Shown: in pieces, positions 57,054-64,000 of the stretch
Layout of the letters: each line of letters begins with the position of its first letter
Numbering within the stretch: position 1 is the stretch's first letter
NCBI RefSeq assembly: GCF_019237615.1
Contig: NZ_JAFAGT010000108.1
Span: 1-64,000, forward strand
Length of the DNA stretch: 64,000 bases
Source: Roseateles sp.
GTDB taxonomy: Bacteria > Pseudomonadota > Gammaproteobacteria > Burkholderiales > Burkholderiaceae_C
Direction of reading: 5' to 3'
Notes under the pieces: generated by a model
What the model was told of the DNA's origin: nothing
Database searches by the model: none
What the model saw: the letters and a program-made list of their open reading frames with translations, nothing else
Translations under genes and position numbers: made by a program

Positions 57054-57817
57054 TGGACTCCAAGCTCAACTACGTGCTGCAGCTGGCGGACACGTGCCTG
57101 ATCCACAGCCAGCGGCTTTCCGAATGGGCCGGCCATGCGCCGGTGCTGGAGGAAGACCTGGCCCTGTCCAACATCGCGCTGGACCTGCTCGGCCAGGCCC
57201 GCGCGCTGCTGACGCACGCCGGCCAGATCGAAGGCGCGGGCCGTGACGAAGACCGGCTCGCCTTCCTGCGCGAGGAGCGCGACTACCGCAACATCGTGCT
57301 CGTCGAGCTGCCCAACGCGGCGGCCAGCCCCAGCGATGGGGGCGGCGGGCGCGACTTCGCGCTGACCATGCTGCGCAACGCGGCGGTGTCCATCTGGCTG
57401 GAACTGCTGTACGAGCGCCTGCAGGCCAGCGGTGACGCGGAGCTGGCCGGCATCGCCGCCAAGTCGCTGAAGGAGGTGCGCTACCACCGCCAGCACAGCT
57501 GCGACTGGGTGGTGCGCCTGGGCGACGGCACGGGCGAATCGCAGGCGCGCATGCAGGCCGCGCTGGGCGTGCTCTGGCCCTACTTCAACGAGTTGTTCGC
57601 CGCCGGGGGCGTGGACGGCGTCGGCCCGGCCTGGAGCGAGCTGGAGCCCGAGTGGCGCGCCCGCTGGGCCGCGCTGATGCAGGAGGCCACGCTGACGCCG
57701 CCGCGCGACAGCGCGATGCAGTCGCGCGGCATCGACGGCATCCACAGCGAGCACATGGGCCACATGCTGGGCACGATGCAGTTCCTGCAGCGCACCTATC
57801 CCGGAGGCGTGTGGTGA
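57053..57817 (+). CDS. paaC: 1,2-phenylacetyl-CoA epoxidase subunit C
   Basis: A 254-residue ferritin-like subunit that pairs with PaaA but lacks the full diiron site. IALDLLGQARALLTHAG and EVRYHRQHSCDWVVRLGDGT are typical, and GIDGIHSEHMGHMLGTMQFLQ is the C-terminus. The start overlaps the paaB stop. The stop overlaps the paaD GTG. Confidence 0.95.
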   Translation: MDSKLNYVLQLADTCLIHSQRLSEWAGHAPVLEEDLALSNIALDLLGQARALLTHAGQIEGAGRDEDRLAFLREERDYRNIVLVELPNAAASPSDGGGGRDFALTMLRNAAVSIWLELLYERLQASGDAELAGIAAKSLKEVRYHRQHSCDWVVRLGDGTGESQARMQAALGVLWPYFNELFAAGGVDGVGPAWSELEPEWRARWAALMQEATLTPPRDSAMQSRGIDGIHSEHMGHMLGTMQFLQRTYPGGVW

Positions 57818-58281
57818 ACCTTGCCGCCGCTCGCGAGCGCCTCGCCGCCGTGCCCGATCCTGAGATCCCTGCGGTGACGCTGGTGGATCTCGGCATCGTG
57901 CGCGACCTGCGCGAGACGCCGGGCGGCGTCGAGGTCGTGCTGACGCCCACCTACAGCGGTTGCCCGGCCACCGAGCTGATTGCCGACGACGTGCGAGCGG
58001 CGCTGGCCGAGTTCGGCGAGGTGGTCGTCACGATGCAGCGCACGCCGGCCTGGACGACGGACTGGATCACGCCGGAGGGCCGCGAGAAGCTGCAGCAGTA
58101 CGGCATCGTGCCGCCGCAGTGCAGCGCCGAGCAGGCCATCCGCCTGGTGCCGAAGCTGCGCTGCCCGCGCTGCGACGGCGGCCGCACCGAGCAACTGTCG
58201 CGCTTCGGCTCGACCGCCTGCAAGTCCACCTGGCGCTGCATAGCCTGCGGCGAACCCTTCGAATACTTCAAGCCGATCTGA
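57814..58281 (+). CDS. paaD: 1,2-phenylacetyl-CoA epoxidase assembly factor D
   Basis: A 155-residue DUF59/MIP18-like Fe-S assembly protein of the Paa epoxidase. VPDPEIPAVTLVDLGIVRDL is the core, GCPATELIADDV the conserved Cys loop. The C-terminal zinc/Fe-S knuckle is LRCPRCDGG plus WRCIACGEP. The start is GTG at 57814, overlapping the paaC stop (GTGA). Confidence 0.95.
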   Translation: MNLAAARERLAAVPDPEIPAVTLVDLGIVRDLRETPGGVEVVLTPTYSGCPATELIADDVRAALAEFGEVVVTMQRTPAWTTDWITPEGREKLQQYGIVPPQCSAEQAIRLVPKLRCPRCDGGRTEQLSRFGSTACKSTWRCIACGEPFEYFKPI

Positions 58282-58288
58282 TCCGACG

Positions 58289-59353
58289 ATGGCACTGCAT
58301 TTCCACCCCTTGCGCGTGACCTCCGTCGAGCGCGACACCGACGACGCGATGGTCGTCGGCTTCGAGGCGCCCGCCGAAGCTTCCTTCGCCTTCGAGCCCG
58401 GTCAGTACCTGACGCTGCGCACTCGCGTCGGCGGCCAGGAGCTGCGCCGCAGCTACTCCATTTGCTCGGACAGCCGCCTGCAGGTCGGCATACGCCGCGT
58501 CGACGGAGGCGCGTTCTCGACCTGGGTGCACGAGCAGCTCAGGGCCGGTGACGTCATCGAGTCCTATCCGCCGCAGGGCCGCTTCGTGCTGCCGGCGGCC
58601 AACGGCGAGGGCCGCCATGTGCTGCTGATCGCCGGCGGCTCGGGCATCACGCCCATCATCGCCATCCTCACCGCGCTGCTGGAGCGCGAGCCCGGTTCGC
58701 GTGCGACGCTGATCTATTCGAACCGCCGTACCGCGTCGACGATGTTCAAGGAGGAGCTCGAGGACCTGAAGAACCGCTTCATGACGCGGCTGTCGCTGCA
58801 TCTGATCTTCAGCCGCGAGGCGGTGGATGCACCGCTGTACGGCGGCCGCCTGGACGCCGGCAAGCTCAGCGCCTTCCTGGCCGGACCCGTGCCGGCAGCC
58901 AGCGTGGACGAGGCCTTCGTCTGCGGCCCGTTCGAGATGAATGACCAGGCCGAGGCCGCGCTGCGCGGCGCGGGGGTGCCAGCAGAGCGCATCCACATCG
59001 AGCGCTTCGGCACGCCGGAGACGCTGAGCGGCCGGCCCGTGCCTCACGAGGTCAAGCCCGGCGACGCGCCGCAGGCGCGCGTGACGGTCATCCGCGATGG
59101 CCTGTCGCGCGAGATCGAGTTCCATTCCAGCGACCCCAGCCTGCTCGACGCCGCTGCGCGCGAAGGCATGGACGTGCCGTTCTCTTGCAAGAGCGGCGTC
59201 TGCTCCACCTGCCGCTGCAAGCTCGTCGAGGGCGAGGTGCGCATGGACAAGAACTTCGCGCTGGACAAGGACGAGGTCGCCGCCGGCTTCATCCTGAGCT
59301 GCCAGGCGCATCCGCTGACCGAGCGCGTGGTCATCTCCTTCGACGAGCGCTGA
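58289..59353 (+). CDS. paaE: 1,2-phenylacetyl-CoA epoxidase reductase subunit E
   Basis: A 354-residue NADPH-dependent reductase feeding electrons to PaaA. The ferredoxin-NADP reductase-like N-terminal part has RRSYSICSD (FAD) and LLIAGGSGITPIIAI (NADP). The C-terminal plant-type [2Fe-2S] domain (about 260-354) has FSCKSGVCSTCRCKLVEG and a distal Cys in ILSCQAHP. It overlaps the TetR gene by 1 bp. Confidence 0.96.
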   Translation: MALHFHPLRVTSVERDTDDAMVVGFEAPAEASFAFEPGQYLTLRTRVGGQELRRSYSICSDSRLQVGIRRVDGGAFSTWVHEQLRAGDVIESYPPQGRFVLPAANGEGRHVLLIAGGSGITPIIAILTALLEREPGSRATLIYSNRRTASTMFKEELEDLKNRFMTRLSLHLIFSREAVDAPLYGGRLDAGKLSAFLAGPVPAASVDEAFVCGPFEMNDQAEAALRGAGVPAERIHIERFGTPETLSGRPVPHEVKPGDAPQARVTVIRDGLSREIEFHSSDPSLLDAAAREGMDVPFSCKSGVCSTCRCKLVEGEVRMDKNFALDKDEVAAGFILSCQAHPLTERVVISFDER

Positions 59354-59970
59354 TGGCCAGAAAACGTGCCCCCGGCTTCGAAGCCCAGCGCGAGGACATC
59401 CTGGCCGCCGCTGCACGCCTGTTTGCCGAACAGGGCTTCAGCGCCACGTCCATGAACCAGGTTGCCGAGGCCTGTGGCGTTGCCAAGCCCACGCTGTACC
59501 ACTATTTCCAGGACAAGCAGGACCTGCTCGCGCAGATCTGCGACACCCACGTGCATGCGCTGCTGATCCTGGTGGACGAGGTCAAGGCGCTGCAGTTGTC
59601 GCCCGACGCCCAGCTGCGCGCCCTCATCGAGCGCTTCACCCGCTCCTATGCCGACGCCCAGGCCCAGCACCGCGTGCTGACCAGCGAGATCAAGTTCCTG
59701 GCCGATGCCGAGCGCGAACGCCTGCTGGACGTGGAGCGCCGCGTGGTCGGCGAGTTCGCGGCCGCGGTCTGTCGCGTGCGCCCCGAGCTGCGCGAGGCCA
59801 AGTTGCACAAGCCCTTGACCATGCTGCTCTTTGGCATGATCAACTGGACGTTCACCTGGCTGCGTCCCGACGGCGAGCTGTCGCACGAGGCGCTGGCGGC
59901 CCTGGTAAGCGACCTGTTCTTCGGCGGTCTCGGCGCGGTGCAACTGCGCCAGCCCGCCCTCATCCAATAA
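59353..59970 (+). CDS. paaR: TetR-family repressor of the phenylacetate operon
   Basis: A 205-residue TetR regulator. The N-terminal HTH covers about residues 14-60 (EDILAAAARLFAEQGFSATSM, ACGVAKPTLYHYFQDKQDLL); the C-terminal half is the helical ligand domain. It lies inside the paa operon, overlapping paaE, so it would be autoregulated through the palindrome upstream of paaG. The assignment as PaaR rests on location and that operator; phenylacetyl-CoA as inducer is known for this family group. Confidence 0.88.
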   Translation: MARKRAPGFEAQREDILAAAARLFAEQGFSATSMNQVAEACGVAKPTLYHYFQDKQDLLAQICDTHVHALLILVDEVKALQLSPDAQLRALIERFTRSYADAQAQHRVLTSEIKFLADAERERLLDVERRVVGEFAAAVCRVRPELREAKLHKPLTMLLFGMINWTFTWLRPDGELSHEALAALVSDLFFGGLGAVQLRQPALIQ

Positions 59971-59991
59971 CCCAACGAGGAGACGACCCCC

Positions 59992-61140
59992 ATGAAGCAA
60001 TTCAAGCAACTCGCCCTGGCCCTGGCCGCGATGTTGAGCCTGTCGGCGCAGGCCGACATCAACGTCGGCGTCACGCTGTCGGCCACCGGTCCGGCCGCCT
60101 CGCTGGGCATTCCGGAGAAGAACACCGTCGCGCTGATGCCGACGACCATCGCCGGCCAGAAGGTCAACTACATCGTGCTGGACGACGCCTCCGACACGAC
60201 CACCGCCGTCGCCAACACACGCAAGTTCATCACCGAGAACAAGGTCGACATCGTCATCGGCTCCACTGTCACGCCCAACTCGCTGGCGATGATCGACGCG
60301 GTGGCCGAGTCCGGCACGCCCATGATCTCCATGGCCGCCTCGGCCCGCATCGTCGAGCCCATGGACGCGAAGAAGCGCTGGGTCTTCAAGACGCCGCAGA
60401 ACGACATCATGATGGCCCTGGCCATCGTGACCCACATGGTCGACAACGGCATCAAGACGGCGGGCTTCATCGGCTTCGCCGATGCCTACGGCGAGGGCTG
60501 GTGGGGCGAGTTCAACAAGATCGCCGCGACCAAGCACCTCAACATCGTCGCCAGCGAGCGCTACAACCGCACCGACACCTCCGTCACCGGCCAGGTGCTC
60601 AAGCTGGTCGCCGCCAAGCCCGATGCCATCCTGATCGCAGGCTCGGGCACGCCCGCCGCGCTGCCGCAGAAGGCGCTGAAGGAGCGCGGCTACACCGGCA
60701 AGATCTACCAGACCCATGGCGTCGCCAACAACGACTTCTTGCGCGTGGGGGGCAAGGACGTGGAGGGCACGCTGCTGCCGTCCGGCCCGGTGCTCGTCGC
60801 GTCGCAACTGCCGGCGGACCATCCGGTGCGCAAGAGCGCGATGGACTACATCGCCAGGTACGAGGCCGCCAACGGCAAGGGCAGCGTGTCCACCTTCGGC
60901 GGCCATGCCTGGGACGCCGGCCAGCTGCTCGCCGCAGCCGCGCCCGAAGCGCTGAAGAAGGGCGGCCAGCCCGGCACGCCGGCCTTCCGCGCCGCGCTGC
61001 GCGACGCGCTGGAGAGCGTGAAGAACGTGGCTGGCGCGCATGGCGTTTTCAACATGTCCGCACAGGACCACCTCGGCCTGGACCAGCGCGCCCGCGTGAT
61101 GGTGCAGATCGAGAAGGGCGCCTGGAAATTGATCAAGTAA
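59992..61140 (+). CDS. Branched-chain-type ABC transporter substrate-binding protein
   Basis: A 382-residue periplasmic binding protein (Leu/Ile/Val type) with a signal peptide ending at AQA. NVGVTLSATGPAASLGIPEKN begins the mature fold, and KVDIVIGSTVTPNSLAM and GFADAYGEGWWGEF are typical. It lies between paaR and paaZ, with no permease or ATPase gene nearby. It probably captures phenylacetate or a related aromatic acid, which is an inference from position. Confidence 0.9.
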   Translation: MKQFKQLALALAAMLSLSAQADINVGVTLSATGPAASLGIPEKNTVALMPTTIAGQKVNYIVLDDASDTTTAVANTRKFITENKVDIVIGSTVTPNSLAMIDAVAESGTPMISMAASARIVEPMDAKKRWVFKTPQNDIMMALAIVTHMVDNGIKTAGFIGFADAYGEGWWGEFNKIAATKHLNIVASERYNRTDTSVTGQVLKLVAAKPDAILIAGSGTPAALPQKALKERGYTGKIYQTHGVANNDFLRVGGKDVEGTLLPSGPVLVASQLPADHPVRKSAMDYIARYEAANGKGSVSTFGGHAWDAGQLLAAAAPEALKKGGQPGTPAFRAALRDALESVKNVAGAHGVFNMSAQDHLGLDQRARVMVQIEKGAWKLIK

Positions 61141-61146
61141 GAGCGT

Positions 61147-61169
61147 CGCCGCGGCCACAGGCCGCGGCG
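61147..61169 (+). terminator. Strong hairpin between the binding-protein gene and paaZ
   Basis: The arms cgccgcggcc (61147-61156) and ggccgcggcg (61160-61169) are perfect 10-bp complements with a 3-nt loop, 6 bp after the stop. There is no T tract. It may partly terminate transcription and lower paaZ expression, or protect the upstream mRNA 3' end, as seen in ABC binding-protein operons. Confidence 0.55.
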
Positions 61170-61235
61170 CAGGCGCGGGCACCCCTCCCGGTTGCCCGCT
61201 AACGGCCCGCGCCGCCGCGGGCCAGAGGATTTGAG

Positions 61236-63284
61236 ATGGCAGTTCCCACACTTCAGAGCTACATCGCCGGCCGCTGGGTCGGTGAGCGCGCAGCCAAGCC
61301 GCTGGCGAGCGCGATCAACGGCCGCGTCGTCGCGCACACGCACGAGGAGGGCCTGGACTTCGCCGAGGCCATGGCCTATGCGCGTGGCACGGCCCTGCCG
61401 GGCCTGCTGCGCACGCATTTCCAGGACCGCGCGCGCGTGCTGAAGGCACTGGCGAACTACCTGATGGAACGCAAGGAAGTCCTGTACGCGATCAGCGCTC
61501 ATACCGGTGCGACGCGCAGCGACTCCTGGATAGACATCGAGGGCGGCATCGGCACGCTGTTCGCGTACGCCTCCATAGGCGGCAAGGACCTGCCCAGCAG
61601 CAACGTGCTGCACGAAGGCCCGCCCATGCGGCTGGGTGCCAACAACCACTTCATCGGCAGCCATGTGCTGGTGCCCAAGCGCGGCGTCGCGCTGCACATC
61701 AACGCATTCAACTTCCCGATGTGGGGCATGCTGGAGAAGTTCGCGCCCAGCTTCCTGGCCGGCATGCCCTGCCTGGTCAAGCCCGCCACGGCGACGAGCT
61801 ATGTCGCCGAGGCCTGCGTGCGTCTCATCGTCGAGTCCGGCCTGGTGCCGGCGGGCGCGCTGCAGCTCATCGTGGGCGGCACGGGCGACCTGTTCGAGCG
61901 TCTGGATGAAGCCGACGTCGTCACCTTCACCGGCAGCGCCGACACGGCGCTGATGCTGAAGGCCCACCCCAACCTGTTGAAGAAGAGCATCCCCTTCAAC
62001 GCCGAGGCGGATAGCCTGAACTGCGCCATCCTCGCGCCCGACGTGACGCCGGACGATCCGGAGTTCGATCTCTTCATCAAGGAAGTGGCCCGCGAGATGA
62101 CGGCCAAGGCCGGCCAGAAGTGCACGGCCATCCGCCGCACGCTGGTGCCGCGCCACCTGACCGATGCGGTCGCGACGGCGCTGAAGACGCGCCTGTCCAA
62201 GACGGTGGTGGGCGACCCCGCCATCGACGGCGTGCGCATGGGGGCTCTCGCCAGCAAGGCCCAGCAGGCCGACGTGGCCGAGCGGGTCGCGCAGCTCGCG
62301 CAGAACTGCGAGCTGCTGCTGTCCGAGCGCGATGGTTTCGCGCCCAAGGGCGATGGCGTGTCCGAAGGTGCCTTCTTCGCGCCCACGCTGCTGCTGGCGC
62401 GTGACTCCGCCGCCAGCGACGCGCATCACCTGGAGGCCTTCGGCCCGGTGACGACGCTGATGCCCTATGGCGACTTTGAAGAGGCGCTGCACCTGGCCAC
62501 GCTGGGCCGCGGCAGCCTAGTCGGTACCGTCTGCACGAAGACGCCGGCCTTGGCCGCGCAAGCCGTGCCCACGTTCGCGGCCTGGCATGGCCGCATGCTG
62601 GTGCTGGACCGCGAGGCGGCGCTGGAGAACACCGGCCACGGCTCGCCGCTGCCCAAGCTCAAGCACGGCGGCCCCGGCCGCGCGGGCGGTGGCGAGGAAC
62701 TGGGCGGCCTGCGCGCGGTCAAGCACTACCTTCAGCGCTGTGCCGTGCAGGGCTCGCCGACGATGATGTCTGCCGTCACCGGCGAGTACCAGCGCGGTGG
62801 CGCGGTCACCGAAAGCGAGGTTCATCCCTTCCGCCGTTACTTCGAGGACGTCGAGGTGGGCATGAGCCTGCTGACGCACCGTCGCACTGTGGGCGAGGCC
62901 GACATCGTCGCCTTCGGCGGCCTGTCGGGCGACTACTTCTACATGCACTTCGACGAGGTCGCGGCCAAGGCTTCGCCCTTCGGCCAGCGCATCGCGCATG
63001 GCTACTTCGTGCTGTCGGCCGCGGCCGGCCTGTTCGTCAGCCCGGCCCCGGGCCCGGTGCTGGCCAACTACGGCCTGGAGAACCTGCGTTTCGTGACGCC
63101 GGTCGCCATCGGCGACACCATCCAGGCGCGGCTGACCGCCAAGCGCAAGATCGACCGTCCGCCGCGCGACGACCAGCCTGCCCAAGGCGTCATCGGCTGG
63201 GACGTGGCTGTGACCAACCAGCGTGGCGAGCTGTGTGCGAGCTACGAGATCCTGACGCTCGTCGCCAAGCGAGTGGCCGGCTGA
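61236..63284 (+). CDS. paaZ: Bifunctional oxepin-CoA hydrolase / 3-oxo-5,6-dehydrosuberyl-CoA semialdehyde dehydrogenase
   Basis: A 682-residue fusion enzyme that opens the oxepin ring of the phenylacetate pathway and oxidises the aldehyde formed. The N-terminal aldehyde dehydrogenase domain has INAFNFPMWGML, VTFTGSADTAL, and catalytic Cys296 in AGQKCTAIRR. The C-terminal MaoC-like (R)-hydratase domain (about 540-682) has GLSGDYFYMHFDE with Asp566 and His571. Lengths and residue positions agree with E. coli PaaZ (Cys295). It starts after a 95-bp gap with a hairpin, and overlaps the next gene by 1 bp. Confidence 0.95.
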   Translation: MAVPTLQSYIAGRWVGERAAKPLASAINGRVVAHTHEEGLDFAEAMAYARGTALPGLLRTHFQDRARVLKALANYLMERKEVLYAISAHTGATRSDSWIDIEGGIGTLFAYASIGGKDLPSSNVLHEGPPMRLGANNHFIGSHVLVPKRGVALHINAFNFPMWGMLEKFAPSFLAGMPCLVKPATATSYVAEACVRLIVESGLVPAGALQLIVGGTGDLFERLDEADVVTFTGSADTALMLKAHPNLLKKSIPFNAEADSLNCAILAPDVTPDDPEFDLFIKEVAREMTAKAGQKCTAIRRTLVPRHLTDAVATALKTRLSKTVVGDPAIDGVRMGALASKAQQADVAERVAQLAQNCELLLSERDGFAPKGDGVSEGAFFAPTLLLARDSAASDAHHLEAFGPVTTLMPYGDFEEALHLATLGRGSLVGTVCTKTPALAAQAVPTFAAWHGRMLVLDREAALENTGHGSPLPKLKHGGPGRAGGGEELGGLRAVKHYLQRCAVQGSPTMMSAVTGEYQRGGAVTESEVHPFRRYFEDVEVGMSLLTHRRTVGEADIVAFGGLSGDYFYMHFDEVAAKASPFGQRIAHGYFVLSAAAGLFVSPAPGPVLANYGLENLRFVTPVAIGDTIQARLTAKRKIDRPPRDDQPAQGVIGWDVAVTNQRGELCASYEILTLVAKRVAG

Positions 63285-63610
63285 TGGACGCCGGCAAGGC
63301 CCGCGAACTTGCGCTGGCCTTGCCGGGTGCGGTGGAGAAGCCACATCACGAGCTGACGTCCTTCCGCATGCCCGGTGCCAAGGGGCGTATCTTCGCCACC
63401 ATGACGCACGATGGCGCCGAGCTGCGCGTCTTCATCAGGGACGAGGCTGCGCGCGACGCGTGGATCGCCAGAGGGGCTGGCGTCGTCGAGCCGCTGTTCT
63501 GGGGGGGCCGGCGTCGCGGAGTCAAGCTGCTGCTGGCCAAGGCCAGGCCGACCTGGGTCGGGGAACTGCTCGCGCAGTCCTGGCGCGAGAACGGCGGGGT
63601 CAGTGAGTGA
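63284..63610 (+). CDS. YjbR/MmcQ-family protein
   Basis: A 108-residue small cytosolic protein of the CyaY-like YjbR fold: ALALPGAVEKPHHELTSFRM, GRIFATMTHDGAELRVFI, and the closing GGRRRGVKLLLAKARPTWV. The family binds DNA in some members. Its ATG overlaps the paaZ stop (TGATG), so it is translated from the paa transcript. A link to phenylacetate metabolism is not established. Confidence 0.85.
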   Translation: MDAGKARELALALPGAVEKPHHELTSFRMPGAKGRIFATMTHDGAELRVFIRDEAARDAWIARGAGVVEPLFWGGRRRGVKLLLAKARPTWVGELLAQSWRENGGVSE

Positions 63611-64000
63611 CCGGCGCCTCGGCCGCGGCCTTCAGATCGGCGCGGCGCGCGCCGGTGAAGCGCTTGGCCCAGTAGGAATCACGCATGTCCTCCACGCGCA
63701 CGGCGCTGCCGCTGCGCGGCGCGTGGATGAACTTGCCCTCGCCGACGTAGATGCCCACGTGGCTGAAGGTGCGCCGCATCGTGTTGAAGAACACCAGGTC
63801 GCCGGGCTTGAGCTCCTCGCGGCGGATCGCGGCCAGGCTGCTGTCCTTGGCCTGCTCGTCGGCGCGGCGCGGCAGCACCAGGCCCACGCTCATCTCGAAG
63901 ATGTGGCGCGTGAAACCGCTGCAGTCGAAGCCGTTCTCCACCGAATTGCCGCCCAGCTTGTAGCGCACGCCGAGGAAGTTCATCGCCGACAGCACCAGGT
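63600..64000 (-). CDS. NlpC/P60-family cell-wall hydrolase, 5' end outside window
   Basis: The C-terminal ~133 residues of an NlpC/P60 cysteine peptidase that cleaves peptide crosslinks in peptidoglycan. NGFDCSGFTRHIF holds the catalytic Cys, FSHVGIYVGEGKF the His, and FIHAPRSG the third residue. The start lies beyond the right edge. It converges with the YjbR-like gene, overlapping it by 11 bp. Confidence 0.9.
   Translation of the reverse strand, partial: LVLSAMNFLGVRYKLGGNSVENGFDCSGFTRHIFEMSVGLVLPRRADEQAKDSSLAAIRREELKPGDLVFFNTMRRTFSHVGIYVGEGKFIHAPRSGSAVRVEDMRDSYWAKRFTGARRADLKAAAEAPVTH

Noticed and set aside
1-64000. CRISPR arrays, rRNA genes, integrated prophage
   Set aside because: No regularly spaced direct repeats, no rRNA-like sequence, and no phage structural or integrase genes seen.

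Overview
This is a GC-rich bacterial chromosome segment, densely packed with genes and containing no rRNA operon, prophage or CRISPR array. The gene repertoire points to the Burkholderiales: a pyruvate dehydrogenase operon whose E3 carries a lipoyl domain, a FixL/FixJ-type pair divergent from aceE, a TetR-regulated phenylacetate operon, and a selenocysteine formate dehydrogenase. The Rubrivivax/Leptothrix/Roseateles side of the order is my inference from gene style, not from a database search.

Layout. 1-6.0 kb (minus): prlC (runs off the left edge), folD, and a FixJ-like regulator with its PAS sensor kinase. 6.2-12.4 kb (plus): aceE-aceF-lpdA and a terminator. 12.5-19.2 kb: a small membrane protein, an HDOD protein with a partner, a LapG/LapD biofilm-control pair, and a TonB-dependent receptor. 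19.4-32.0 kb (plus): mrp, then a selenium block. The block comprises fdnG with an in-frame TGA for selenocysteine and a SECIS-like hairpin, fdxH, fdnI, fdhE, selA, selB and selC (tRNA-Sec). It continues as a closely spaced tail of an H-protein-like lipoyl protein, a DsrE-like protein, a PhnD-type binding protein and a YdjA-like nitroreductase. 32.0-34.3 kb: an animal-type haem peroxidase with an apparent 3' frameshift, and a decayed REP-associated transposase between REP-like palindromes. 34.3-38.4 kb: two exported zinc peptidases (M13 and M3). 38.6-49.9 kb: mixed housekeeping and accessory genes. These include a broken lipoprotein gene, a GDT1-type cation exporter behind a yybP-ykoY (Mn2+) riboswitch, a dienoyl-CoA isomerase homologue, an orphan ureE, a beta-barrel gene stopped by an amber codon, terC, a panE-like gene and a YceI lipoprotein. 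49.9-53.1 kb: a GNAT protein, mobA, moaA and a PfkB sugar kinase. 53.2-63.3 kb (plus): the phenylacetate operon paaG-I-K-A-B-C-D-E-R, a periplasmic binding protein, then paaZ. The right edge holds a YjbR-like gene and the 3' part of an NlpC/P60 hydrolase.

How it works together. The selenium block is close to self-contained: it makes a membrane formate dehydrogenase, its maturation factor FdhE, the Sec synthase SelA, the Sec elongation factor SelB and tRNA-Sec. Only SelD and SerRS must come from elsewhere. moaA and mobA, about 20 kb downstream, serve the bis-MGD cofactor of the same enzyme. The four-gene tail after selC is the least explained part. Its neighbours and its translationally coupled starts suggest a role in selenium or sulfur handling, but that is inference. 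The paa operon has a well-formed sigma70 promoter followed immediately by a 14-bp palindrome that fits a TetR operator, and the TetR gene lies inside the operon.
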